A stretch of DNA of 64,000 nucleotides from Paenibacillus rhizophilus (GTDB lineage: Bacteria > Bacillota > Bacilli > Paenibacillales > Paenibacillaceae): contig NZ_RQPI01000001.1 of NCBI RefSeq assembly GCF_003854965.1, positions 372,001 through 436,000 on the forward strand. Direction: 5' to 3'. Shown here in pieces: positions 44,742 through 53,121 of this stretch. Positions within the stretch are counted from its first letter, which is position 1. The number at the start of each line of letters is the position of its first letter. The translations under genes were made by a program, and so were the position numbers. The notes beneath the pieces are model-generated. The model made no database searches and was not told the DNA's origin. It saw nothing but the letters and a program-made list of their open reading frames with translations.

Positions 44742-46050
44742 ACAGCCGAGGTATTCCTGCGCGCTGGGCGTTCAGCAGACGGTCATCGCAATCCAGCGGG
44801 CCGTGCCCATCGTTCATGCCGGACCCGGCTGCAGCACCAAAATCCACAGCCTGCTCGGGCAAGGGGAAGGCTATGCGGGAGGCAGTACGATCCCCTGCAC
44901 CAATGCTAGCGAATCTGAGGTGGTATTTGGCGGCGAGAAGAAACTGAAGGGTGTCATTGACGGAGCGTTCAAGGTCATTGACGCCGACCTGTTCGTCGTG
45001 CTCACCGGCTGCACCTCCGATATTGTCGGAGATGATGTCGGCCAGGTAACCCGTGAATTTCAGAATCTCGGCAAACCAATTGTGTTCGCGGAGACCGGCG
45101 GCTTCAAGAGCAATAATTATGTCAGCCATGACCTTATCATCAAGGCGATTATTGAGCAGTACGTCGACCGGTATGCACCTGCCAAAGATCAAGTCATACC
45201 GGGACTTGTCAATGTATTTGCCTCCATTCCGTACCAGGACCCTTATTGGATCGGTAACTTGCAGGAGATCAAACGGCTGCTGACAGGTATAGGCCTCACA
45301 CCGAATATCCTTTTCGGTCCCGAATCGGGCGGCGTATCCGAATGGCTGACCGTTCCTCAGGCCGAATTTAATATTGTCGTGTCCGCATGGCCGGGACTGA
45401 AAAGCGCCAAGCTGCTCAAGCGGAAATACGGAACGCCGTTTTATCATTTTCCCTATTTGCCGGTTGGAGGGTTGGAGACTGGCCGTTTCCTGCGGGAGGT
45501 TGCAGCATTCGGCGACAGCGTGGACCGTGAAAAGGCTGAGAAATTCATCGCGGACGAAGAGCGTAAATTCTATACGCATATCGAACGTACGGCCGATTTC
45601 ATGCTGGAGTTCCGTTACGGAATTCCGCGTGTATTTTACACGATACTCGACGCTACTTACGCCGTAGGCTTTTCCAAATATTTATTGAATGAGCTGGGTA
45701 TTCTGCCGGCGGATGTTCAATACATTGTAGACGATACTCCAGAACAGTACCGCGAAGGAATCCGTGAACAGTTCCGCCGTATCTCCGACAGAAGGTCGGC
45801 AAAGGTGGAGTTCTCGGTGGATGGCGGGGAAATCCAGGAGAATATCAGGAAGAGCAGTCCGAAGCAGCGTGCGCTGATTCTCGGAAGCGGCTGGGAACGT
45901 GATCTGGCTGTCGATATCGGGGCCGATCTGCTTCCAGTCAGCGTGCCGATTACTTACCGGCTGGTATTAAACTGCGGCTATGCAGGGTATAACGGCGGAT
46001 TGCGGCTAATCGAGGACATTTATGACCGTGTGCTGGGCACGTATCGTTAA
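44725..46050 (+). CDS. Nitrogenase component 1-like protein, NifK-type subunit
   Basis: 441 residues, without the roughly 60-residue N-terminal extension of NifK. All three P-cluster cysteines are present: Cys12 (YSCALGVQ), Cys36 (HAGPGCSTK) and Cys96 (LTGCTSDIVGDD). IPCTNASESEVVFGG matches the NifK stretch with Cys58. NifN normally lacks two of these cysteines, so this is a K-type partner and not a NifN scaffold. It overlaps the NifD-like gene and has GGGAGG upstream. A strong terminator ends the operon. Confidence 0.88.
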   Translation: MSKLIEQPRYSCALGVQQTVIAIQRAVPIVHAGPGCSTKIHSLLGQGEGYAGGSTIPCTNASESEVVFGGEKKLKGVIDGAFKVIDADLFVVLTGCTSDIVGDDVGQVTREFQNLGKPIVFAETGGFKSNNYVSHDLIIKAIIEQYVDRYAPAKDQVIPGLVNVFASIPYQDPYWIGNLQEIKRLLTGIGLTPNILFGPESGGVSEWLTVPQAEFNIVVSAWPGLKSAKLLKRKYGTPFYHFPYLPVGGLETGRFLREVAAFGDSVDREKAEKFIADEERKFYTHIERTADFMLEFRYGIPRVFYTILDATYAVGFSKYLLNELGILPADVQYIVDDTPEQYREGIREQFRRISDRRSAKVEFSVDGGEIQENIRKSSPKQRALILGSGWERDLAVDIGADLLPVSVPITYRLVLNCGYAGYNGGLRLIEDIYDRVLGTYR

Positions 46051-46067
46051 ACGATTGAACACAAAAG

Positions 46068-46121
46068 AAGGGGCTTTCCCGATACCGTAGAAGATGACGA
46101 ACGGTTGGGAGCCCCTTTTTT
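46068..46121 (+). terminator. Rho-independent terminator after the nif-like operon
   Basis: AAGGGGCT, CCC and ACCGT pair with ACGGT, GGG and AGCCCCTT, then six T. Confidence 0.88.
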
Positions 46122-46133
46122 CCACGCATTAAT

Positions 46134-46952
46134 TCAGAACAAACTCCAGTTCCCCTTGAGTCTTGCATGCCTCTCAGCCCTTGCCAATAGGTATCCAGTC
46201 AGCCATACTAGCGCGGCATCGGCAGCAATCAGCACGACAAGCGACCACATCCATTGTCCGCCGGTACTCCCATACAGCGCCCCGCGAACGAGGATCAGGC
46301 TGTAGGTAACCGGAAAGAGCAGAGAAAGTCCTTTTGCCCACACCGGAAAGACGGAAGGAGGGATTCGCACACCCCCGAACAGCTCCATCGGAGCCTGAAA
46401 GACGTAATATAGCAGGCCGGAGTCCCGAGAGAACAGGGAGACGGCGCTGAGCATCGCTCCCCAGATGACCGCAGAGCATACGATAAGCGCCAGCACCGGC
46501 AGCAGAACGGCCCATTTCACCTGTCCGGGATTGGTGACAAACCAAAAGGTCAGGAAGGAGAACGCCGCGAACATCCAAATTCCGTTGAACAGGGAATATA
46601 GGGAGCGGCCGAATAAAAAGGCCATTTTGGATGATGACGTCAAAAAAATGATTTCCAATGTGCTCTGCTTGCGCTCCTGCTCGAACAGCCAAGCTGAATG
46701 GACGGTGGTCCAGAACAGCTGAAACACCAGATAGCCGCTTAGCAGGAACAGCGGAATTCCGCCTGGGGGGATTACCCTGGACAATGCAGAGCCTTCACCG
46801 GTCCGATAGGGCTGCATCGCGTAATAGGAGGTTAGAAAAGCAAAGGCAGGCCAGAGCAGCATCGAGAAAAATACGGCTTTTCCCCGTGTCCGGCTTCTGT
46901 GCTGTTTCAGAATTTCCGCCCGGAGCGAGATCATATAGCGGCGCAGCTTCAT
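46134..46952 (-). CDS. ABC-2 type transporter permease
   Basis: 272 residues with about six membrane helices (for example VLLPVLALIVCSAVIWGAML). The conserved ABC-2 feature is a central helix set followed by FPVTYSLILVRGALY. Last gene of a four-gene operon; it overlaps the ATPase gene by four bases (ATGA). Probably pairs with the second permease in a heteromeric exporter. Substrate unknown. Confidence 0.85.
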   Translation of the reverse strand: MKLRRYMISLRAEILKQHRSRTRGKAVFFSMLLWPAFAFLTSYYAMQPYRTGEGSALSRVIPPGGIPLFLLSGYLVFQLFWTTVHSAWLFEQERKQSTLEIIFLTSSSKMAFLFGRSLYSLFNGIWMFAAFSFLTFWFVTNPGQVKWAVLLPVLALIVCSAVIWGAMLSAVSLFSRDSGLLYYVFQAPMELFGGVRIPPSVFPVWAKGLSLLFPVTYSLILVRGALYGSTGGQWMWSLVVLIAADAALVWLTGYLLARAERHARLKGNWSLF

Positions 46953-47977
46953 GACACTTTTCCTTCCGACAACAGAATGATGGCATCCTCAAGATTGGGC
47001 TTTTCGGCGGAAAAGGAAACGACCTTTAGTCCATTTTCGGCTGTCCAGGGCAAAAGCTTGGTGATAAGCTTGTCGGCCGAGCGGCTTTTTAAGGTCAATC
47101 GGACGGGTTCCCCGAGGGAAGTGCCGGAATCGGCAGAAGGTGTATGAAGCTCAGTCCATTCCTTTCGGTTTAATCCGATTTCGGTTTGCAGGTACTCCAA
47201 CAGCAGAGGATTCAGCTCATCCCTCCAGCCCATTAATTCAAAATGAGCCGTCTGCATGCCCGCCACTCTTGCCACAATGCGGTCCGGAGTGTCGCACATC
47301 AGCAGCTCCCCGCGGTTCAGCACATATACGGTGTCGCATAGCTCCTCCACTTCCTGCAAGTAGTGGCTGGTCAGCAGAATGCCTTTCCCCCGTTCTTTTG
47401 CAAGACTGCGGACCATCCCGCGCAGCTGTCTTGCTATTGGCGCGTCCAGTCCGAGCGTCGGCTCATCCAGAAACAGATATTTCGGGTCATTGATGAGTCC
47501 TCTTGCGATTTGCAGCCGCTGCTTCATGCCTTTGGAATACTGCTCCACCGGACGGTCGGCCGCATCGGAAAGACCTACCTCATTCAGCAGCCGGTCGCTT
47601 TCCAGCCGAAGACGGCCAGAGTCCAGACCGTACAAAGACCCGAAATAGTGGAGGTTTTCCCTGCCCGTAAGCCGCCAATACAGCATCCGTTCGCCGCCGG
47701 CGATCATATTCACTTTTTGCTGAATAGCGGTGCGGTTGCGGTTCATCTCCAAACCGTCCACCTCAATGCTGCCTTCCGTCGGATCAAGTAGGGTGGACAG
47801 CATGCGGATGGTCGTCGTTTTGCCGGCTCCGTTAAGTCCCAGCAGGCCGGTTATTTGTCCAGGTTCAAGGGTAAGCGACAATGATTTCACCGCCTCGGTC
47901 TTTACCCGTTCCGAACGGAACCAGGCAAGCCTGTTCTTGGTTTGGTATATTTTGGTAACCTCGTTCATGGATATCAT
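46949..47977 (-). CDS. ABC transporter ATP-binding protein
   Basis: About 342 residues. Walker A LLGLNGAGKTTT near 50, signature YSKGMKQRLQIARGL, Walker B YLFLDEPTLGLD and H-loop LLTSHYLQEVEEL. A C-terminal domain of about 100 residues is typical of DrrA/NatA-like drug or antibiotic exporters. ATG 47977 has AAAGG ten bases upstream; an in-frame GTG three codons earlier is too close to it. Confidence 0.9.
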   Translation of the reverse strand: MISMNEVTKIYQTKNRLAWFRSERVKTEAVKSLSLTLEPGQITGLLGLNGAGKTTTIRMLSTLLDPTEGSIEVDGLEMNRNRTAIQQKVNMIAGGERMLYWRLTGRENLHYFGSLYGLDSGRLRLESDRLLNEVGLSDAADRPVEQYSKGMKQRLQIARGLINDPKYLFLDEPTLGLDAPIARQLRGMVRSLAKERGKGILLTSHYLQEVEELCDTVYVLNRGELLMCDTPDRIVARVAGMQTAHFELMGWRDELNPLLLEYLQTEIGLNRKEWTELHTPSADSGTSLGEPVRLTLKSRSADKLITKLLPWTAENGLKVVSFSAEKPNLEDAIILLSEGKVS

Positions 47978-48016
47978 TCTGTTCACAACCTTTCTTCTTA
48001 GCGGGCATTTTTCTTC

Positions 48017-48814
48017 TCAATACCGCTCGAACATTCTCCGCTCGATCCTTGTGCCGCTCCACAGAGCAAGCGCGATATAGACGGCGCACAGCAGCAGGAC
48101 GGGGACAATATCGCCAAACCGGATAACCCCGCCTGTCATCAGACTTCCGCGCAGCAGCCCCAGTGCATCGGTTAAAGGAAACACTTCCCCTGCGATCCGC
48201 AGAGCTTCGGGAAGGTACTCCCGGGGGAACTGAAACCCGCATAGCAGTGCGGTGAACGCGAACAGCGTATTTTGCACAAAAAAAGTATCCCGTGAATACA
48301 GCATCACGCAGCCCAGCAGAAGTCCCATCGTAAAGCAGGACAACAAATAGGCGAAGATGCCGATCAGCACCGAAAAAGCATCGAAATGAGGCAGCCTCAA
48401 ACCTGCCGCAATTCCGAAAATCAGCACGACGGCAAGCTCGAACAGACTGCGGAACAGCTGCTGAACGGCAGTGCCCGCAAAATACCCGAAACGGCTGGAG
48501 GGGGAGAGCAGCAGCGCTTCCAGTGTCCCTTCCCGCCACTCTGTAATCAGCGCTCTCGAAACATTCATCATCATGCTGACCGAAAAAAGATTCAGCGCCC
48601 CGCCGATAATGACATACGTCAAATAATCGGAGGTGCCCGTGTAGGCGGCAAACTGGGATTGAATATCGCCTTTAATTAAATAAACATAGGAAAAATAAGA
48701 GACGAGAACGAGATACGTTCCATCAATAATATGGCCGAATGTAAACGTCCAGGGATAAGCTCTGAGATTGGACCTTTGGTTCCTGACCAATGTCGCGACG
48801 GCGGTGTGCCACAT
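48017..48814 (-). CDS. ABC-2 type transporter permease
   Basis: 265 residues, about six membrane helices. Characteristic are EWREGTLEALLLSP after helix 2 and the FPLTDALGLLRGSLM stretch. ATG 48814 has AAAGGAG nine bases upstream; an in-frame TTG two codons earlier is rejected. 31 bp or more separate it from its neighbours in the same direction, consistent with one operon. Confidence 0.85.
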   Translation of the reverse strand: MWHTAVATLVRNQRSNLRAYPWTFTFGHIIDGTYLVLVSYFSYVYLIKGDIQSQFAAYTGTSDYLTYVIIGGALNLFSVSMMMNVSRALITEWREGTLEALLLSPSSRFGYFAGTAVQQLFRSLFELAVVLIFGIAAGLRLPHFDAFSVLIGIFAYLLSCFTMGLLLGCVMLYSRDTFFVQNTLFAFTALLCGFQFPREYLPEALRIAGEVFPLTDALGLLRGSLMTGGVIRFGDIVPVLLLCAVYIALALWSGTRIERRMFERY

Positions 48815-48849
48815 TTTCAAGCGCTCCTTTTTACGGCTTTTGCTTTAGG

Positions 48850-49884
48850 TTACTGCTCCAGAAACTGCCTTTGCAGCACAATCGTCATTTCAAATTCCTC
48901 TTTGTCGACGGAGTAAAATTGGTAGCTTCCCCGGCGTTTGGCCCTGATCAGACCGGCTTCGGACAGAAGCTTCAGATGCTTGGAAACGGCCGCTTCGGAA
49001 ATGCCGAGAACGGGAGCAAGCTGCTTTGTGCAGTGCGGTCCTTTCCACAGCAGCTTCACGATCTTGAGCCGTGTTTCGTCGCCAAGCGCCTTGAAACGCA
49101 GAAGCAGATCGGCCGGCGGAGAATCGTTGTACGGCAGCTCCGGAATGTCGACGGCAAGCGGCAGATAGAGATCTTTTCCGCACCAGCCGACTAAGAGATG
49201 AGGGAACATGAAGGTGCTGGGAAACACATAAATATGCTCCAGGCTGTCATAGGCAAAATGGTACGTTTTCGCTTTTTGGGCGGTAATTGCCCCTTTCTCC
49301 GCAAAAAGCCGCGGATGCAGGGAAGCGACGGCTTTTTCAGCGGACTTTTCGGCCTCCTGCTGAAAGGCGGCGGCGGCCGTCTGCAGCCAGGGTTCAACAA
49401 CCTGCCATTCCCGGCGGAAAAAGGATTCCTCGTAACGTGTTAACGTGTCTGCGAGCAGCTTGCGGAATTCCGTAAGCGACCCGAGCAGGGATAGCCCGGC
49501 CTCCTCCAATTCCTCCGCTTCCAGTCCTCTTGTGCCATTCATCCATTGTATGACGCTGCCGATCGGCACTTCATTGTTCAAAGCTAGATGGATCAGCTCC
49601 GCATCCGGAAGGCTGTTCAGCGCATCTATGCCTTTACGGCAGGTCATAGGCTGTCCCGAATGGTCTGCCAGATCCATTAATGCGGTCCAGCAGTCGGTTA
49701 ATCCGCCAATTTGGCGGATACCATCCTGAAGATGCGGCGGCATTTCTTTCATCAGCTCCTGTGACCACTGAAGCCTCCTTGGATGATGCTCGGGCTGGAA
49801 CAGCACGTGCAGGCTGCAGAGCATTTCATGGAAGGGACTGACAACGGTTTTGATTTTATGATGCAAGGATGGTAATGAGCTCAT
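48850..49884 (-). CDS. ArsR-family transcriptional regulator with large N-terminal domain
   Basis: 344 residues. The first 245 form a helical domain of unknown function common in Bacillus/Paenibacillus ArsR-type regulators. The C-terminal winged helix (about 255-335, FKALGDETRLKIVKLL and ISEAAVSKHLKLLSEAGLI) is clear. No metal-binding cysteines are evident there. First gene of the operon with the three ABC genes, with a perfect palindrome just upstream, so probably an autoregulated repressor of the exporter. Confidence 0.85.
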   Translation of the reverse strand: MSSLPSLHHKIKTVVSPFHEMLCSLHVLFQPEHHPRRLQWSQELMKEMPPHLQDGIRQIGGLTDCWTALMDLADHSGQPMTCRKGIDALNSLPDAELIHLALNNEVPIGSVIQWMNGTRGLEAEELEEAGLSLLGSLTEFRKLLADTLTRYEESFFRREWQVVEPWLQTAAAAFQQEAEKSAEKAVASLHPRLFAEKGAITAQKAKTYHFAYDSLEHIYVFPSTFMFPHLLVGWCGKDLYLPLAVDIPELPYNDSPPADLLLRFKALGDETRLKIVKLLWKGPHCTKQLAPVLGISEAAVSKHLKLLSEAGLIRAKRRGSYQFYSVDKEEFEMTIVLQRQFLEQ

Positions 49885-49897
49885 ATTGTTCCTTTCC

Positions 49898-49917
49898 GAT
49901 TAACCGAATGGTTAATC
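49898..49917. promoter_or_regulatory. Operator of the ArsR/ABC-2 operon
   Basis: GATTAACC-GAAT-GGTTAATC, a perfect inverted repeat 13 bp upstream of the regulator start, next to its ribosome site. Size and symmetry fit an ArsR-family winged-helix dimer. Confidence 0.65.
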
Positions 49918-49978
49918 AAAAACCACTTTCGCGAAAAGTGTTCAACATTTTATAGGATGGGTTCGGAAATGTCAATGC

Positions 49979-50021
49979 AAAAAACCGGACCCCATAATAG
50001 ATCCGGCAAAGAGGGGTCCGG
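49979..50021 (-). terminator. Rho-independent terminator after moaB
   Basis: Read on the minus strand, CCGGACCCC pairs with GGGGTCCGG and is followed by TTTTTT. Confidence 0.8.
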
Positions 50022-50059
50022 CAAGAACGGGGGCCGGTGATAGAAGGTGAAGCGGAGCT

Positions 50060-50575
50060 TCAGGAAGACTTATAAATCTCCCGCATCACATGCCGAAGCT
50101 CGGGAATGATCAGCCGGGTCATCGCCAGCCTGACCGCCCCTGTCGATCCGGGCATGGAGAACACGGCGGTGTTCCCGATCGTTCCGGCAACCGCCCGGCT
50201 TAAGATGGCCGCGGTTCCGATGTCTTCGGCATAGCTCAAGTATCGGAAAATCTCTCCAAATCCGGGCATCGTCTTGTCAAGCAGCGACTCAACGGCCTCA
50301 TAGGTGGAATCGCGAGGAGCAATGCCGGTACCGCCCGTAAGGAGCACAGCTTCGATGCTGCTGTCCGCTGTGCAAATGTGAATCAGCTCGCGGATATCGT
50401 CATAGTCATCCTTCACAATGGTCCGACCGGCAACTTTATAGCCGGACTCTTCAAGCAAAGTCTCGATAAGCAGGCCGCTCTTATCCGTATCCATCACCCG
50501 GGTGTCCGAGACTGTAATTACATAACAATTGACCGAATCCGGCGCTTCCATCCGGTGCTGCTCGACTGAACTCAT
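50060..50575 (-). CDS. moaB: Molybdenum cofactor biosynthesis protein MoaB
   Basis: MoaB/MogA-fold protein of 171 residues. The start YVITVSDTRVMDTDKSG, the LLTGGTGIAPRDSTYEAV motif and SMPGSTGAVRLAM are typical of molybdopterin adenylyltransferase homologues. No other moa/moe gene is nearby. ATG with AAGGAGTGAT upstream and a terminator after, so monocistronic. Divergent from the CobW-type gene. Confidence 0.92.
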   Translation of the reverse strand: MSSVEQHRMEAPDSVNCYVITVSDTRVMDTDKSGLLIETLLEESGYKVAGRTIVKDDYDDIRELIHICTADSSIEAVLLTGGTGIAPRDSTYEAVESLLDKTMPGFGEIFRYLSYAEDIGTAAILSRAVAGTIGNTAVFSMPGSTGAVRLAMTRLIIPELRHVMREIYKSS

Positions 50576-50730
50576 CGGTGATTATCACTCCTTGACGCTT
50601 TTTTCGTGGAAATTCGCTTGCCCCTATCATAGAGGAATGGAACACCGGCCGCAAGAAAACGAAGATGTGGGATGATAGCAATAAAATGTTAAACATTAAC
50701 TAAAAACCGCTTACATTGTTATTTATGAGG

Positions 50731-50760
50731 TTGCTTCACTGCCAAGGAATGTAGTACACT
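50731..50760 (+). promoter_or_regulatory. Promoter of the CobW-type gene
   Basis: TTGCTT and TACACT, 18 bp apart. A 13-base palindrome AATGTT-A-AACATT lies upstream at 50685-50697 between the divergent genes and could be an operator. Confidence 0.5.
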
Positions 50761-50796
50761 CGCTTACAGAAGAGAACCCAAGGGGAGATCAAATTG

Positions 50797-51846
50797 ATGG
50801 AAAATGCTGTTCCTGTATATATTTTGTCGGGATTTCTGGGCAGCGGAAAGACGACTCTGCTGTACCGGTTGCTGGAGTTTTGGAAGAACAAGGGCATGCG
50901 TCCGGCCGTTGTCATGAACGAACTCGGAGATGTTAACTTTGACGGCATGCTGGTCGACGAATCCGTGCCGATGGCTGAGCTTCTGTCGGGATGTATTTGC
51001 TGCTCGGCAAGCGTCGATCTCAGCATGGAGCTTACTACGCTTATGAAGAGAGAATCGCCCGATGTGATCGTGATCGAAGCTACGGGTGCGGCTAATCCTC
51101 TGGATATCATCGATAACGTTACCGAAACGTCGCTTTACACCAAAGTCGAGCTGAAGGGCTTGATTACCGTAGTCGATGCAGCCCATCTTCTTCAGCTGTA
51201 CAGAGAGCAGAAGGGGGCCACTTACCGGCTGATGCAGGAGCAAATCCGCAGCGCTTCCGCGCTCATTCTGAACAAAACGGACCGCGTGTCTATGGAAGAG
51301 GCGGCGGAAGTGAGCGGGGTACTCCGAAAATGGAATGCTTATGCGGAGATTATTCCGACCGTGCGGTGCGAGGTAGACCTGGACAATCTGCTTGATTCCT
51401 CGGATAACGCATCGCTTGCGGGAACCTCGGACGTGGCGGTTGACGACAATTCTCCAGGCTCCAAAGCGGGCGGGGTAGGCTTCTCGGAGGAGGAAGAGAT
51501 TGTCGCCGCAGATACGGGCCGTGCTGCTCATGACCATGTTATGGCGTACACGCATTTTTTCACGAATCCGATTAACAGCGTGGAATTCGAAACCTTTATC
51601 AAGGAATTACCGGCCGACGTATACCGAGCGAAGGGAGTGCTGACCTTTAATGATACTTCGGGTCGTTTCCTCTTTCAATACGCTTACCAAGAGTCGGATT
51701 TTATAAAAATCACCCCACAGGGAGATGTCCGAGACGTGGCGGTATTTATCGGAGAGCATTTTTCGTCAGGGGATCTGCGCAAGAAACTGCTGCATTTGGA
51801 AGGGCGATTGTTCGGACGTCCGGCGGCTGTAAAAAGAAGCTTGTAG
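50797..51846 (+). CDS. CobW/COG0523 family GTP-binding metallochaperone
   Basis: 349 residues. G3E GTPase with Walker A SGFLGSGKTTLL near 15, the metal-binding CxCC motif in GCICCSA, Walker B-type VIVIEATG and the NKTD guanine motif. The CobW C-terminal domain follows an acidic, low-complexity stretch (about 205-240) and contains a few histidines. The family delivers Zn, Co or other metals. ATG 50797 with AAGGGGAG nine bases upstream. Confidence 0.9.
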   Translation: MENAVPVYILSGFLGSGKTTLLYRLLEFWKNKGMRPAVVMNELGDVNFDGMLVDESVPMAELLSGCICCSASVDLSMELTTLMKRESPDVIVIEATGAANPLDIIDNVTETSLYTKVELKGLITVVDAAHLLQLYREQKGATYRLMQEQIRSASALILNKTDRVSMEEAAEVSGVLRKWNAYAEIIPTVRCEVDLDNLLDSSDNASLAGTSDVAVDDNSPGSKAGGVGFSEEEEIVAADTGRAAHDHVMAYTHFFTNPINSVEFETFIKELPADVYRAKGVLTFNDTSGRFLFQYAYQESDFIKITPQGDVRDVAVFIGEHFSSGDLRKKLLHLEGRLFGRPAAVKRSL

Positions 51847-51980
51847 CATTATTGCGTCAGGGATCGAACGGCTTTTAGAGAGGGATGGGCGGGGGAACGG
51901 AAGCGGCACCGCTGATTCGCCTATGCGGCCGGAGGTTAATACTAAGGCATACAACATCAGATTGCAGGAGGTTAAAGGCT

Positions 51981-52328
51981 ATGACCCGAATTCAATACCA
52001 GGACTGCATTGACGCTTGTCTTAAATGTATGAACGCCTGTAACTCAAGCTATGTCTCAAGCCTGAAAGAATATGACCTTGCACTGCTGCGGGATTGCATC
52101 CGGATGGACCGGGAATGCGCTGATATTTGCGCTTATGCGATCCAGGCCATGACCCGCCAAAGTCCGTACGTTGCCGATATTTGCAGCCTATGCGCGGATA
52201 TTTGCGAAGCCACTGCCAAGGAATGCGGTAGATATGAGCAAACGCACTGCCGGAATTGTATCGACGCTTGCCTGGACTGTGCGAAGGCCTGCCGCGAAAT
52301 AAGCGAAGCCGTCGCTGTATTGATCTGA
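51981..52328 (+). CDS. Four-helix-bundle copper-storage-like protein (DUF326 / Csp family)
   Basis: 115 residues with 16 cysteines spaced CxxxC, CxxC and CxxxC along four predicted helices (positions 9, 13, 16, 20, 39, 46, 50, 68, 71, 75, 82, 90, 93, 97, 100 and 104). This matches Csp-type proteins that store many Cu(I) ions inside the bundle. No Tat signal, so the cytosolic Csp3 type. AGGAGG precedes ATG 51981. It follows the CobW-type gene by 134 bp. Zinc or other metals cannot be excluded. Confidence 0.88.
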   Translation: MTRIQYQDCIDACLKCMNACNSSYVSSLKEYDLALLRDCIRMDRECADICAYAIQAMTRQSPYVADICSLCADICEATAKECGRYEQTHCRNCIDACLDCAKACREISEAVAVLI

Positions 52329-52365
52329 GTATAAAAACGACAACGAATCTTTTAAATAGCTAACG

Positions 52366-52402
52366 GGCCAGCTTCTGCGGAATGCTGGCCTTTGATTTTT
52401 TT
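52366..52402 (+). terminator. Rho-independent terminator after the copper-storage-like gene
   Basis: GGCCAGC pairs with GCTGGCC, then TTTGATTTTTT. Confidence 0.88.
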
Positions 52403-52526
52403 AGAACGCTCATATTACAATAGGAAGAGGGAATCAAAGGGAGCTTGGCGAATTATTGTTCATACATAAGCAGAATTATGCAGAATTATTATCAAATCAA
52501 TTACGAAACATGACAACGGAGGACAG

Positions 52527-53045
52527 ATGAAGGAGGATACACAATTACCGGAGAGTGAACATTCCAAAGAACTGTTCGCCTATTTCGGACTGGCCGTGTA
52601 TTACTGCCAGGCGTTGGAGCAGCAGCTCACCAATCTGCTACTGCTGACAAAGCTTTCCCAGGGCACCCTGCCTTCCGAGGCTGATTTGTCGGATTTATAT
52701 CAACGTAAGCTTGGCAATTCACTCGGCCAGCTCATCAAGGAAATCCAACATCATTTTCCGTTCTCAGAGGAAGAGACGGCGCAGCTGCACCATGTTTGGA
52801 AGCAGAGAAATTATATCGTCCATGATTATTTCAAGGAACGCATCCAGGATACGTTTACTCCTTCCGGCAGAACCCGTATCATCAGGGAACTAAAGAGGTT
52901 CAAGAATAAAGCAGGCGCTCTGGAGCTGAAGCTGCAGGGATATTGTACGGAGCTGTACCATAAGCTGGGATTGGAAGGCAAGTTGGAAGAAGAAGATATG
53001 CTCGGAGGTTATCCTCCCGCCGATTTAAAACGGCGCAATCACTGA
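52527..53045 (+). CDS. Hypothetical protein with HEPN-type RX4HXY motif
   Basis: 172 residues, mostly helical, no membrane segment. Arg94, His99 and Tyr101 in KQRNYIVHDYF form an RX4HXY motif, the catalytic signature of HEPN ribonucleases such as HepT. Here no nucleotidyltransferase (MNT) antitoxin gene adjoins it. GGAGG precedes the ATG. I do not recognise a named family; it may be a lone HEPN RNase or a non-toxic relative. Confidence 0.6.
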   Translation: MKEDTQLPESEHSKELFAYFGLAVYYCQALEQQLTNLLLLTKLSQGTLPSEADLSDLYQRKLGNSLGQLIKEIQHHFPFSEEETAQLHHVWKQRNYIVHDYFKERIQDTFTPSGRTRIIRELKRFKNKAGALELKLQGYCTELYHKLGLEGKLEEEDMLGGYPPADLKRRNH

Positions 53046-53064
53046 GTCTGAAATGTAACCGAAT

Positions 53065-53103
53065 CAAAGCCTCTGTCCGGTGGGAACGCCGGCAGAGGCT
53101 TTG
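53065..53103. terminator. Bidirectional terminator between convergent genes
   Basis: CAAAGCCTCTG pairs exactly with CAGAGGCTTTG, with CCGG/CCGG inside. Confidence 0.7.
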
Positions 53104-53121
53104 TTCTTGAGATAATGAAAG

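Noticed and set aside
43260..46050. True Mo-nitrogenase nifDK or a nifEN scaffold
   Set aside because: The NifD-like protein lacks Gln191/His195 equivalents, no nifH is adjacent, and the K-like protein keeps three P-cluster cysteines that NifN lacks.
52527..53045. A HepT/MNT toxin-antitoxin pair
   Set aside because: No nucleotidyltransferase antitoxin frame lies on either side.
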